Positions 44,192 through 52,880 of a DNA stretch of 64,000 nucleotides are shown piece after piece (position 1 is the stretch's first letter; each line of letters starts with the position of its first letter). The position numbers were made by a program, and so were the translations under genes. Source of the DNA: Pedobacter sp. B4-66. GTDB taxonomy: Bacteria; Bacteroidota; Bacteroidia; Sphingobacteriales; Sphingobacteriaceae. Location of the stretch: NCBI RefSeq assembly GCF_018492665.1, contig NZ_JAFVME010000003.1, positions 124,001 through 188,000 on the forward strand. Direction: 5' to 3'. The notes below the pieces were generated by a model. That model saw only the letters and a program-made list of their open reading frames with translations. It made no database searches and was not told the DNA's origin.

Positions 44192-44779
44192 ATGAAGAGA
44201 AAATGCTTTATATCCTTTAAAACTGAGGATAGAGAATACAAACGAATTATACAAGAAGATTTGAAAATCGATATGATTGATAAGTCTTTAGATTATGCGA
44301 TAAACTCTCATGATGAAAATCATATAATGAGAAAGATCAGAGAAGACCATCTTTCTGACTCTACTGTAACTATACATCTAATTGGCTCTTATGGAGCACA
44401 AAACAGAGGTGATTATGAACAGCGTTATATAAAAAGGGAATTGCAGGCGTCACTATATCACGGTGACGGCAATACCATTAACGGTATACTAGGTGTAGTG
44501 TTGCCTGGGATGGAGGAAGTCATCTATAAAGGGACTTATACATGCTCCAATTGTAATAGCTCACACAATACTGTTAATATTAATGATACTACTGTAATAA
44601 AGGAGTTTTCATATAATTATTATATTCCTAATAATAAATGTAGTCATTCTGAAGACGATAGATACTGTGTATTGGTAAAATGGAGGGACTTCGTTCTTAA
44701 TCCAGAACAATACATTGAAATTGCGTTTGCAAAAAGAGACCATTCTATTGTCGAAAAAATTAAAGTTTATCCTAAATAG
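44192..44779 (+). CDS. TIR-like protein 2 (DUF1863/ThsB type)
   Basis: This 195-residue protein starts KCFISFKTEDREYKRII and has the MTH538/ThsB-type TIR arrangement: STVTIHLIGSYGAQN then QRYIKRELQASLY, where Glu83 is the expected catalytic residue. A CSNCNSSH insert with a further Cys and His pair (NNKCSH) near 140 may bind zinc. It follows TIR 1 with a nine-base gap and precedes the DRHyd gene by seven. Confidence 0.8.
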   Translation: MKRKCFISFKTEDREYKRIIQEDLKIDMIDKSLDYAINSHDENHIMRKIREDHLSDSTVTIHLIGSYGAQNRGDYEQRYIKRELQASLYHGDGNTINGILGVVLPGMEEVIYKGTYTCSNCNSSHNTVNINDTTVIKEFSYNYYIPNNKCSHSEDDRYCVLVKWRDFVLNPEQYIEIAFAKRDHSIVEKIKVYPK

Positions 44780-44786
44780 TATTCTG

Positions 44787-46007
44787 ATGTCAAAAAAAAT
44801 ATGTTTTGTAATAATGGGATTTGGTAAGAAAAAAGACCCCATTTCGAACAGAACAATAGATTTAGATGAAACATACAAAAAAATAATAAAGCCTTCGGTA
44901 ATAGCTTGCAATTACAATTGCGTTAGGGCCGATGAGATTTCAGACAGTGGTATAATCGACCGTAGTATGTTTGCATTACTGATTAATGCCGAATTAGTTA
45001 TTGCTGATATTACAACCTATAATCCTAATGCCCTATATGAGCTTGGTGTTAGACATGCTGTACGCCCATACTCCACAATTATAATTAAAGAGGAAGAAGA
45101 TATTAATCCTTTTGATATTAATCATAGCAGAACATTGAGCTATAGACATTTAGGGAGTGAAATATCCACCCTGGAAGCAAAAAGGTGCATTAGAGAGTTG
45201 AAAAATTTAATTAGTACAGTAACAAGTAGCCCTTTGATAGATAGTCCTCTCTATTCTTTTATACCAAAAGTGGTACAACCTACATTAGCCAAGGAAGATT
45301 TTGATGAAATTATAGGTGAATTACGTGAAAGAGAAGACTCTATCTATTCACTAATGGAGAACGCAAAAGAAATGATGGCTAAAGATAACTTCGTTGATGC
45401 AGCTCTGAAATGGAAACGATTAGGAGAGATGGTTGAAAATGACTCGTTTTTTGTCCAACAATACGCACTCTGCACTTATAAAAGTAATGTGCCTAATAAA
45501 TTGGTCGCTTTGACCACGGCTTTAACAATTATTGAAAAATTGAAACCTTTTAATGACGCGGAATCACTAGGAATTGCGGGTGCAATTAATAAAAATCTAT
45601 GGAAAGAGACACGAAACATTGAGTTCTTAAATATCGCAATAGAGACATATAAAAAGGGTTGGAGTCTTTTTAGTGATTATTATACTGGTGAAAATTATTC
45701 AAATTGTTTAGAACAAAGAGCGCTTAAGGAGGCTGATCTAGAGATAAAAACTTACTACAAAATTGAGGCAAAAAGAACTAGGAAAGATGTAATAAATATT
45801 GTTTTGTCTTTATTGTCTGTACCTGAAGAAGAATTAGAAGAAGTTAAGTGGAGATCCGCTACACTTTCTAATTGCTATCTAGCTCTTGGGGACTTGTCTA
45901 AAGCAAATGAATATGAACAAAAGTTTATAAATGAAAATCCGTTAAACTGGGAGATTAAAACTTTTGAATCCACAAAAAAAGAGCTTATGGAATTAAATGA
46001 TTTATAA
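44787..46007 (+). CDS. DRHyd-like/TRAFs-binding-domain protein
   Basis: This 406-residue protein runs from ATG 44787; an upstream in-frame extension to 44715 lies inside TIR 2 and is rejected. Residues 1-150 are a nucleoside deoxyribosyltransferase-like (DRHyd) domain: FVIMGFGKKKD, CVRADEISDSGIIDRSM, VIADITTYNPNALYELGVRH. Residues 190-406 form a TPR-like MAP3K TRAFs-binding (DUF4071) region (ESLGIAGAINKNLWKETR, WSLFSDYYTGENYSN). Family knowledge: this pairing was noted in predicted nucleotide-based conflict systems and at the N-terminus of animal ASK kinases. Stop and next start share one base. Confidence 0.8.
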   Translation: MSKKICFVIMGFGKKKDPISNRTIDLDETYKKIIKPSVIACNYNCVRADEISDSGIIDRSMFALLINAELVIADITTYNPNALYELGVRHAVRPYSTIIIKEEEDINPFDINHSRTLSYRHLGSEISTLEAKRCIRELKNLISTVTSSPLIDSPLYSFIPKVVQPTLAKEDFDEIIGELREREDSIYSLMENAKEMMAKDNFVDAALKWKRLGEMVENDSFFVQQYALCTYKSNVPNKLVALTTALTIIEKLKPFNDAESLGIAGAINKNLWKETRNIEFLNIAIETYKKGWSLFSDYYTGENYSNCLEQRALKEADLEIKTYYKIEAKRTRKDVINIVLSLLSVPEEELEEVKWRSATLSNCYLALGDLSKANEYEQKFINENPLNWEIKTFESTKKELMELNDL

Positions 46008-46411
46008 TGGCAACAAATTTTAAAATATTTATCAGTCACTCATGGACATATCATGATGACCTTATAAGGTTAAGAAATCTTCTTAATACAAGAGGATACT
46101 TTAATGTTGAGTTCTTGGAGGCTACGGCTGATATTCCTATTAATTCACTTCACGCACCATATATAAAGCGAGTATTAAAGAAAAAGATTATCTCATCACA
46201 TATTGTATTAGGTATAGCTGGGGTCTATGCGACACACAGCGACTGGATGAATTGGGAATTACTAACTGCCTTCAACAATAATATTCCAATCGTTGGAATT
46301 GCACCATATGGACAAGAAAGAGTATCTAAAATCGTGCAAAATTATGCGGAAGAAATTGTTAGGTGGAATACAGAAAGCATAGTAAAAGCAATTAGGACCC
46401 ATTCATTATGA
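46007..46411 (+). CDS. TIR-like protein 3 (ThsB type)
   Basis: This 134-residue protein is essentially one TIR-like domain: FKIFISHSWTYHDDLI, NLLNTRGYFNVEF, then SDWMNWELLTAFN with likely catalytic Glu84. It closely resembles ThsB-type sensors that produce signal nucleotides upon phage infection. It overlaps the DRHyd stop by one base and the SLATT start by four bases, giving strong translational coupling. Confidence 0.83.
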   Translation: MATNFKIFISHSWTYHDDLIRLRNLLNTRGYFNVEFLEATADIPINSLHAPYIKRVLKKKIISSHIVLGIAGVYATHSDWMNWELLTAFNNNIPIVGIAPYGQERVSKIVQNYAEEIVRWNTESIVKAIRTHSL

Positions 46412-47316
46412 AAATTGAAGAAGTAGATTTTCCCTCATGTTATCTGGATAGTGATAGATCGTCATTGACAGCTCAGCGAATATATAAAAGGATTACCTAT
46501 GCCATATTGATATTGCTTTTTATTACTACGTTTTATAATAGCGCTTCAGGTATGTTTAATATCTACTCAAATCTTCCAAATAAGATTAGTGCAGGTTTAT
46601 TATTACTAACAGCTATCGGCTCGACACTGATGTTTTGGCTCAAACCAGAAAGAAATTGGTATGTTGGTCGCGCAGTTAGTGAATCTGTTAGGACATTAAC
46701 TTGGCGTTTTATTATGAAATCTGAACCGTTTAATAATTCGGATGAAAGTTTAGACATCAATGAGCTTTCCTTAAGATTTCAAGACATAATGAATGAAGCC
46801 CAAAAGGAACATTTTATTCCCAAATCTAACGATATACATCAAGAAATCGTTACTCAAAAAATGAAAGATATTCGCAGGTTGAATTATTTAGAACGTAAAG
46901 ATATTTATTCGAGAGAAAGAATACAAAATCAAATCAATTGGTATCAGAAGAAAAGTGTCCTTAACAAGCGCTATGCAGATGTTTATGGTGCACTTTTAGT
47001 CATTTTTCAGTTATTAGCAGCAGTGTATCTTTTCTTTTTTTATGAGTATCTAAAAATTTTAAATTTAGCAGAGATAATGATTTTTCTCTCCACTGCGACA
47101 ATTACCTTGTTAGAATTAAATAAACACAAGGATCTTTATCAATCGTATTCTTTAACAAAATCTGAATTGCTCTTCATTAGAGCAAGATTTGGGGCAATAC
47201 AAAATGATGAAGAACTTAATGAGTTCGTTTCAGAAGCAGAGTTGGCAATATCTAGAGAACACACAATGTGGCTCGCACGTAGAGGTAATTCCGAATACTT
47301 AGATAATAAATCGTAG
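46408..47316 (+). CDS. SLATT-type membrane protein, probable effector
   Basis: This 302-residue protein has two SLATT-like units. The first has membrane segments YAILILLFITTFYNSAS and AGLLLLTAIGSTLMFWL followed by WYVGRAVSESVRTLTWRF. The second has YGALLVIFQLLAAVYLFFF and IMIFLSTATITLLEL followed by a long helix. Family knowledge: SLATT proteins (DUF4231) are predicted to form pores that depolarise membranes when a signalling partner is activated. It is the last gene of the TIR module, overlapping TIR 3, and I infer it is the effector. Confidence 0.82.
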   Translation: MKIEEVDFPSCYLDSDRSSLTAQRIYKRITYAILILLFITTFYNSASGMFNIYSNLPNKISAGLLLLTAIGSTLMFWLKPERNWYVGRAVSESVRTLTWRFIMKSEPFNNSDESLDINELSLRFQDIMNEAQKEHFIPKSNDIHQEIVTQKMKDIRRLNYLERKDIYSRERIQNQINWYQKKSVLNKRYADVYGALLVIFQLLAAVYLFFFYEYLKILNLAEIMIFLSTATITLLELNKHKDLYQSYSLTKSELLFIRARFGAIQNDEELNEFVSEAELAISREHTMWLARRGNSEYLDNKS

Positions 47317-47322
47317 ATCGTA

Positions 47323-48279
47323 CTATTTTATGATATATAATTTAGTGATATTTTCAATCTTAAAGCTCATCGCTGTTCTAATAAAATCTCCTTTTTTTAA
47401 CAACCCAGCTATATTTTCAATAATTTGAATACTGACATCTTTAGATGTCACTTTATTTACTAAATAAATCTGATATGCAACACCATATCTTTCAGCAGCT
47501 AATAATTCATTAATAGTGATAATAAAACTAGGGAAGGAGGGAGCGCTTGTCGCTTTAACCTCAATATAGATCTTCTTATCATTCAAATCTGTATAAGAAA
47601 TATCGTAGCCGTCCTTTTCGTTTTCCTTAGCATGATGCCTTAAGGTATTAGCCTCTGTTTCACTTAGGGTAGCTCTGAGGTGTTTAAGAACTAGTAATTC
47701 ACCTTGATTACCATGCTTAGTTGATTTTAAAGGATTATAGAAGTTCTGTGAAGATCCATTAGTTGGTTCTTTAGATTTTGGGGTAGTAGTTTTTATCAAA
47801 GAAGTAGAAGCCATGCTTATACTTACATCCCCAATTGCAGGGAGTTCTGTGACAATAACTGGTTGCTCTGGACTTCCTGTTCTTTTTAAATTTAACTGTG
47901 CCAGCTCTAATATTCTATAGAATTTCTCCTCACTAATTGGTCTAACAGAGTTTTGCCTGAAATGATTTGATATTAAAACATCCTCTAAGTATTCACCATT
48001 TCGCTTAAAATCTAATGGCCTTTCGAATGCAATATAATTTGTGATATCAGCATAATAGTCACTTTGACTTTCTGGATCTGGGTAAATGTTAGCGATCTCA
48101 CCGTAGCCGAAATATTGTGGCTTACTGGTTTTTGTTCTGCCTTTGTAATAAACGAATTTCATACCCGTTTTTAACCGATTGAAGTATCTGTTTTTTGGAA
48201 AATGATACCTTACACCAGTTTCATCATCCCACGCTGATATCTCGTTTTCGACTAAAATTCTATAATTATCAAGAGCCAT
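47323..48279 (-). CDS. EVE-like/DUF3883 putative nuclease
   Basis: This 318-residue protein is read from ATG 48279 (a TTG two codons upstream is rejected). The N-terminus (about 1-125) has an EVE-like fold pattern (MKFVYYKGRTKTSKPQYFGYGEI). The C-terminus (about 190-318) is a DUF3883 domain with GNQGELLVLKHL, HHAKENEKDGYDISY, and IYIEVKATS, matching a PD-(D/E)XK-type core with Asp and Glu-x-Lys. Family knowledge: DUF3883 proteins recur in restriction-type defence islands, and EVE domains read modified bases. Convergent with the SLATT gene. Confidence 0.8.
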   Translation of the reverse strand: MALDNYRILVENEISAWDDETGVRYHFPKNRYFNRLKTGMKFVYYKGRTKTSKPQYFGYGEIANIYPDPESQSDYYADITNYIAFERPLDFKRNGEYLEDVLISNHFRQNSVRPISEEKFYRILELAQLNLKRTGSPEQPVIVTELPAIGDVSISMASTSLIKTTTPKSKEPTNGSSQNFYNPLKSTKHGNQGELLVLKHLRATLSETEANTLRHHAKENEKDGYDISYTDLNDKKIYIEVKATSAPSFPSFIITINELLAAERYGVAYQIYLVNKVTSKDVSIQIIENIAGLLKKGDFIRTAMSFKIENITKLYIIK

Positions 48280-48426
48280 AACCAAAACTATGGTTATAAT
48301 TTCAAATTTTTGAAGTTTGAATCAAATAAATGAGATACTGTTGGAATTAAAAGATATAATAGAGCAATGCCTAATTAAGGCTATTAGTGAATTGGAACAA
48401 TCTTAAAGTAATTTTCAACTCGAAAT

Positions 48427-49083
48427 TTATTCTTTACTATTAGCACTGCTAATCATATAGTAGATCGTGATTAGATTTATCCATATTGTTGAAATGAAAG
48501 AAATTTTTCCAAGAACATCATTAAAATGATTCCGAAATATATCCTGCAGCATATAATATTCGAAAGAAGCAGGTAACACAATGGAAAAAACTAAGGGAAA
48601 GTAAACCACCCACTTAAAAATGACTTGAAAGATATTTGTCTTATCATTATTAAATCTTGTAAGTTCGATAGAATAAGAGAATGGCAATAGAATTCTTGAT
48701 ATGAGATTTGATTTTTTGTTATGTATATCTTTATAACTAGACTCCTGATTATAAATCGCCATGGAGACCATTTTCACAGCGGTTGAGGTTTCAGATTTAT
48801 GGTTGGAAGTTAGAAATATATCCAAAAGAAGATATGAAAATAGTATTGGAAGAAGTTTAATAATAATACTTACATCGCTAATTGATACTGGACCAACCTG
48901 AAATGATTCAATTGAACTCTTAGCGCCTATTGTAAATAGAAATACTACAACAATTAGGGATACATGCTGCTTACGTAGTTTAGAACTTAATTCTTTGAGC
49001 TTGTCATTGGCGGTATTATAAAAATCTTTAAGATCTTCCTTACTGTTACTCTCTATAAATTTCAATATTTTCTGTTCTTTCAT
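48427..49083 (-). CDS. multi-pass membrane protein of unknown function
   Basis: This 218-residue protein has a charged helix then four hydrophobic stretches (VSLIVVVFLFTIGA, IIIKLLPILFSYLLLDIF, WVVYFPLVFSIVLPASF, FISTIWINLITIYYMI). It resembles a membrane effector by layout, but no family was recognised. It stands 33 bases after the DnaQ-BRCT gene on the same strand. The gap to the DUF3883 gene (48280-48426) shows nothing. Confidence 0.6.
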   Translation of the reverse strand: MKEQKILKFIESNSKEDLKDFYNTANDKLKELSSKLRKQHVSLIVVVFLFTIGAKSSIESFQVGPVSISDVSIIIKLLPILFSYLLLDIFLTSNHKSETSTAVKMVSMAIYNQESSYKDIHNKKSNLISRILLPFSYSIELTRFNNDKTNIFQVIFKWVVYFPLVFSIVLPASFEYYMLQDIFRNHFNDVLGKISFISTIWINLITIYYMISSANSKE

Positions 49084-49115
49084 TAGATCGCGTTTTTTAT
49101 ATAAATTTAAATACT

Positions 49116-49988
49116 CTAGTTAAGCCCTAAAGCCTCAATCACCTCAAGAAACTCCTTCTCATCAATTATCGGAACAAAAGCGGTTTTATTAAGTTCTTTA
49201 ATCTTTTCTATTTTGCTTGGGCCAGCATTTTCTCCCATAACTAGGAGGGAGGTTTTGCTGTTTATTGAAGAGGCCAATTTCGCACCCATTCTTATAACGT
49301 ATTCTTCGGCCTTACTTCTGGAGATTTCATTGAATGTTCCTGTGACTACGACGTTCTTACCAAAGAAAGTCTGTTGAGATAGATTTTCTGAAAGATCATA
49401 AATTTCAATACCAGACAAATCAGCCTTTTTTATTTTGAATGGATTAGAGAAATCTTTTGTTGGTTCAATTTCAATCGGAAAGTTTCGCAACTTAAATGGA
49501 GTTCCTAGTTTAATAGCTATTTCCGCGCATGCAATGGCATCATATCTGGCATTGTGGTGATTGGATAAGTTGATGCCATAATGTAAACAAACACTTGGTA
49601 ATGTGTTTTTTGCTAACTGCAGCTTCTGTTTAGCAGCTAAATATGTACACCAAAAATTAAATTGTGGGAGTTCAAGTGCATATAATTGTAGCACATCTCT
49701 TAGAACATACATGTCAAAAGAGGCATTATGAGCTATCACAATATTGCCATTTATTAGAGGCTTAATTTCCTGCCATATCTCGGGGAATTCGGCAGAATGT
49801 TTTACATGATCCAAGGTTATTCCATGTTTATAAACGTTTATAGGAGAGAAACGTAGTTCCTTGGGTCTAATTAGCCAATCTTTTGAGTCTATTACCACGT
49901 TGTTTTCCACTATAGCAATTGCAACTTGGCAAATACTATTACGATTCTCATTGGCTGTTTCAAAGTCAATAGCAATAAATGAGTTCAT
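49116..49988 (-). CDS. DnaQ-family 3'-5' exonuclease with BRCT domain
   Basis: This 290-residue protein has an N-terminal DEDDh exonuclease: AIDFETANENRNSICQVAIA (Asp/Glu), IVIAHNASFDMYVL (Asp) and LSNHHNARYDAIACAEIA (His and Asp). A C-terminal BRCT domain (about 215-290) contains VVVTGTFNEISRSKAEEYV. This architecture is common in stand-alone polymerase III epsilon-like proteins of Bacteroidota and removes 3' nucleotides during repair. Confidence 0.9.
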   Translation of the reverse strand: MNSFIAIDFETANENRNSICQVAIAIVENNVVIDSKDWLIRPKELRFSPINVYKHGITLDHVKHSAEFPEIWQEIKPLINGNIVIAHNASFDMYVLRDVLQLYALELPQFNFWCTYLAAKQKLQLAKNTLPSVCLHYGINLSNHHNARYDAIACAEIAIKLGTPFKLRNFPIEIEPTKDFSNPFKIKKADLSGIEIYDLSENLSQQTFFGKNVVVTGTFNEISRSKAEEYVIRMGAKLASSINSKTSLLVMGENAGPSKIEKIKELNKTAFVPIIDEKEFLEVIEALGLN

Positions 49989-50079
49989 ACTTTTGGTTTA
50001 GAGTTCGATTTCAAATAAATATAAATGGTTCTTTTCTTATAAATATAGGTCGGAACTATTTTTTTGTAAATGTTATAAG

Positions 50080-50108
50080 ATAAATAAAGCCCCTCGTTTC
50101 CAAGGGGC
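50080..50108 (-). terminator. rho-independent terminator after the small Cys protein
   Basis: On the minus strand GCCCCT/AGGGGC (50103-50108 with 50089-50094) forms a six-base GC-rich stem followed by TTTATTTAT. Confidence 0.7.
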
Positions 50109-50150
50109 AGTCATTAGTTTTCATTAATCAATTGATAGCCAGAACTGAAA

Positions 50151-50300
50151 TTAGTTTAACTTAGCGCAGTGCGCGCATTTAGGTTTATTACCGGTTCCAG
50201 ATCTTAGATTCTCTTTTTCAATGTTGTTACCTTCTGTACACTTAGTGTTGTCATGATAAACGTTTTGTTTAATCGAATGAAATGCAGCTGTCTTTGCCAT
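50151..50300 (-). CDS. small conserved Cys-rich protein, 49 residues
   Basis: ATG at 50300 (MAKTAAFHSIKQNVYHDNTK) gives the family's usual size. The longer frame to 50468 has no family support. YHDNTKC and KPKCAHCAKL spacing suggests a zinc-binding knuckle. A widespread Bacteroidota small hypothetical family. Confidence 0.7.
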   Translation of the reverse strand: MAKTAAFHSIKQNVYHDNTKCTEGNNIEKENLRSGTGNKPKCAHCAKLN

Positions 50301-50483
50301 AAAAATTGATTTATTTAAATGAGATACAAAAAACTCATTTAAATATTTTTCTTTCATACGGTTAACCGTAAAACGTAGTGCTTTTAAAAAATAGGTATGG
50401 ACTTGAATTTTTGGATTATGACGTATATTTGATTTAGCAATAAGACCTAGTGTAAAGTAATATATCATTGCCTAATTTAATTT

Positions 50484-50912
50484 ATGGAAATCTTTCAAAC
50501 AATATTAACACTTCGGGCAAGAAGAAGAGGGTTTCACCTGATTACTGATGAAGTAGAAGCGGCCTTGCCAGAAGTTAGATTATTAAAAACCGGGATTTGC
50601 CAGATATTTATTCAGCATACTTCTGCGTCCCTTACTATTAATGAAAATGCAGATCCGACTGTTCGGAGAGATTTTGAAACTTTCTTTAATAAAGCAGTTG
50701 AGGAAGATGATCCGGATTACGAGCATGACTATGAAGGTTCTGACGATATGCCTGCTCATTTGAAATCGTCAATTTTGGGTAGCTCAGTAACTATACCTAT
50801 TCGTAACGCAAGGTTTGCATTGGGTATTTGGCAAGGTATATATCTTTGCGAGCATCGTAATTATGGAGGTGAAAGAACCTCGGTTATAACTGCTTGGGGC
50901 GAAAAGTATTAG
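50484..50912 (+). CDS. YjbQ family protein (UPF0047)
   Basis: This 142-residue protein matches YjbQ: GFHLITDEVEAALP, IQHTSASLTINENADPTVRRD, HLKSSILGSSVTIPI and WQGIYLCEHRNYGGERTSVI. The conserved His, Asp and Glu residues are present. Family knowledge: some members have thiamine-phosphate synthase side activity; the physiological role is unclear. It is divergent from the small Cys gene. Confidence 0.88.
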   Translation: MEIFQTILTLRARRRGFHLITDEVEAALPEVRLLKTGICQIFIQHTSASLTINENADPTVRRDFETFFNKAVEEDDPDYEHDYEGSDDMPAHLKSSILGSSVTIPIRNARFALGIWQGIYLCEHRNYGGERTSVITAWGEKY

Positions 50913-50916
50913 GAAA

Positions 50917-51153
50917 TTAGGATTCCGTTATAAGTGCTAGAATTAGCTTTTTATCTGGTGTTTCATAAATTTCTATTTGTGCCAACATAAGATCTTCAAT
51001 ATCGTGACCCCAAATTCCGTACTTACCATTGGTGTCATTACGATTATATAAGGTCGTTCTTTTTTCTATGGGGATGGTTTTGATGGTGGCACTAGCTTCT
51101 TCCTCCGCGTATATTTTAAGATAAGCCTTATTGATTTCATTGATCAAATGCAC
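50917..51153 (-). CDS. hypothetical protein, 78 residues
   Basis: A short charged protein (MHLINEINKAYLKIYAEEE) with an IWGHDIEDLMLAQIEIY motif; not recognised. It converges on the YjbQ gene with a five-base gap and has a small secreted neighbour upstream on its strand. Confidence 0.5.
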   Translation of the reverse strand: MHLINEINKAYLKIYAEEEASATIKTIPIEKRTTLYNRNDTNGKYGIWGHDIEDLMLAQIEIYETPDKKLILALITES

Positions 51154-51192
51154 TCTTGTAAAACCTGTATTTGAACTGAGATCGAATTTATA

Positions 51193-51510
51193 TTAGTTGG
51201 TTAAAGGATAGTCAATGATTATGGTTACAGTGTGCTGGGTTATTACAATTTCTTCTGGATTTTGAAGCTGAGGAAGATTTTTTTCAGGATTTGCGATACT
51301 TATACTGGAAGTATCACCATCTTCAGAATCAGGAGTATAAACATTGAAGTTTATGACATCGATATATTTCCCCAAATTGCCATTGTTTCTATCAGCTGAT
51401 GCCTGTTCTCTTTTCCTGCCCACCTCGGCAGGATCTATTGATTTTTTCTTTGCTAAGTTGCATCCCAATAATGCGAGAAGGAATAGGAGTGAGAGCAGTT
51501 TCTTAATCAT
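51193..51510 (-). CDS. small lipoprotein
   Basis: A lipobox (LLSLLFLLALLGCNLAKKK) starts a 105-residue protein. The mature part is short and beta-like, ending ITQHTVTIIIDYPLTN. No family was recognised. It probably forms a pair with the 78-residue gene 39 bases downstream. Confidence 0.65.
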   Translation of the reverse strand: MIKKLLSLLFLLALLGCNLAKKKSIDPAEVGRKREQASADRNNGNLGKYIDVINFNVYTPDSEDGDTSSISIANPEKNLPQLQNPEEIVITQHTVTIIIDYPLTN

Positions 51511-51732
51511 GATTCTAATATAATAATAAATAGCGTATTCCGAATCCTGATGAAACGATGATGTACCCAGAAATCATCATATGCATTTCCATGAATTCAA
51601 CTCATAGGAGTAAGGCTCAAAGCAACTTATAATAGAAAAAAATTCATTCTATTTTTTTCCAAAAATGAAGGGATATCCCAAATTTTTGGATTTTTTTTGG
51701 GTTCTTCAAATCCTTCGCTTCTTCTAGGGCTT

Positions 51733-51776
51733 TTGTTCGGACCTCGTTCGGCTCTGGCCGAACGAGGTCCGAACAA
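51733..51776. repeat. 20-base perfect extragenic palindrome
   Basis: Left arm 51733-51752 and right arm 51757-51776 are perfect inverted copies (start TTGTTCGGACC) around TCTG. It sits inside a 550-base stretch (51511-52066) with no supportable gene. It is GC-rich against an AT-rich background, resembling the dispersed palindromic elements of Bacteroidota genomes or the stem of a mobile-element end. A second weaker pair AACACC/GGTGTT lies at about 51880-51910. Confidence 0.6.
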
Positions 51777-52066
51777 GGTGCGTTTAAAGGTGGTGTCAGG
51801 AGCGACTATATTATACGCCCAAATTCGGATTTTTTCCAAATCCGAAACCAAATCAAAAACAATCCAATTTAATGGCAACACCCTCTTGATTAAACCTTTT
51901 AAGCGGTGTTGTTCAGCTCAAAGTATTCTAATATCAAGCGATTTTTTTGATTTGATATATTAAATATAACAGAAATATAAAGACACATCTACATTCTACG
52001 CGGTTTACGACGGAATGGACGCAATACGTCACAATCCGCGCTTTATATGACCTTTTAATGACTGAC

Positions 52067-52411
52067 TTAGAGCTTTGGTACCAAAAATAAAAATGGCATA
52101 GCAATAATCTGTAGCGCACAAGTAATAACACTTAGTACACTATAAACCGGATAAGCATCAAAATCCTTTAAAATGGGTTGTAATGCAAACACGCTAATTA
52201 CCGTGATAAAAGTTAGAACCCATTTTAGCCAGTCCTTGCCTAAAAGTGCAAAATACCCCAAAATAGCAATTAAGAGTGCTGTTTCAAGCACCAGATTTCC
52301 TGTAGCAATATGCTTAGCATAATGCAGCATATGATTTGTTAATGTAACTGCTGATGCTGTAAAGAGGAGGTAGGCGGCAATCTTGTAATTTTTATGAATA
52401 GGTTCTTGCAT
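52067..52411 (-). CDS. small membrane protein with four helices
   Basis: This 114-residue protein has hydrophobic segments YLLFTASAVTLTNHML, LETALLIAILGYFALL, WVLTFITVISVFAL and SVLSVITCALQIIAMPFLF. Not recognised. It starts 37 bases after the stop of the operator-controlled gene at 52449-52790 and may share its transcript. Confidence 0.6.
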   Translation of the reverse strand: MQEPIHKNYKIAAYLLFTASAVTLTNHMLHYAKHIATGNLVLETALLIAILGYFALLGKDWLKWVLTFITVISVFALQPILKDFDAYPVYSVLSVITCALQIIAMPFLFLVPKL

Positions 52412-52448
52412 GGTAGAAGTTTCTTCTTTCTAATAGAGATTACAAATA

Positions 52449-52790
52449 TTATTTTTTTTTATTCATATACTCAATAATTCTTTTTGTAAAGATGGCTTTT
52501 CGAAATAGTATACTTTCAATCTGCTTATCAGCCGCCTCTAATCCAGTTACTGGATCAAGGATCTCAATCCGCTCTAGCCATTTAGTATCCAGGTTATCAT
52601 AACGCTCATACATCTCTAAAAATTCTTCTGGAGTAAACCATCTTTTAATGGAACGATCGAATACCCATAACTTCTGTTTAAGTGCTTCGGAAACTATGTT
52701 TCTAATTAAAACTATTGATTTTATCTCTTGATCGTAATCACCCAGATAGCCAATTAATGGTCTGTGTTGTCTTTCTGGCCTGTTCCCCAT
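52449..52790 (-). CDS. hypothetical protein under imuA-like operator
   Basis: This 113-residue basic protein (GDYDQEIKSIVLIRNIVSEA) has no recognised domain, signal or membrane segment. RWFTPEEFLEMYERY suggests a small helical protein. Its promoter holds almost the same palindrome and -33/-7 layout as imuA, so I infer DNA-damage control. Confidence 0.55.
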   Translation of the reverse strand: MGNRPERQHRPLIGYLGDYDQEIKSIVLIRNIVSEALKQKLWVFDRSIKRWFTPEEFLEMYERYDNLDTKWLERIEILDPVTGLEAADKQIESILFRKAIFTKRIIEYMNKKK

Positions 52791-52809
52791 TTTAGTAAGA
52801 TTTAGGAAA

Positions 52810-52841
52810 CAAAAATACTAATAATATTAGTATTTTTACAA
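52810..52841 (-). promoter_or_regulatory. promoter and 27-base palindromic operator, imuA-like
   Basis: Read on the minus strand, TTG (52841-52839) and TAttTTTG (52817-52810) frame a 21-base spacer. A 27-base perfect palindrome (13-base arms around a centre A, containing AATACTAA and TTAGTATT) at 52811-52837 covers it. This matches the imuA operator at 2014-2046 in arm sequence and placement. Confidence 0.7.
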
Positions 52842-52880
52842 TTGATTTTGAAATCAAGGGTCTAGGTGTCTATAGTTCTT

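Noticed and set aside
51627..51963. Open frames of 84 and 88 codons on both strands over the GC-rich palindrome
   Set aside because: Both derive from the palindrome's symmetry and have no conserved protein features.
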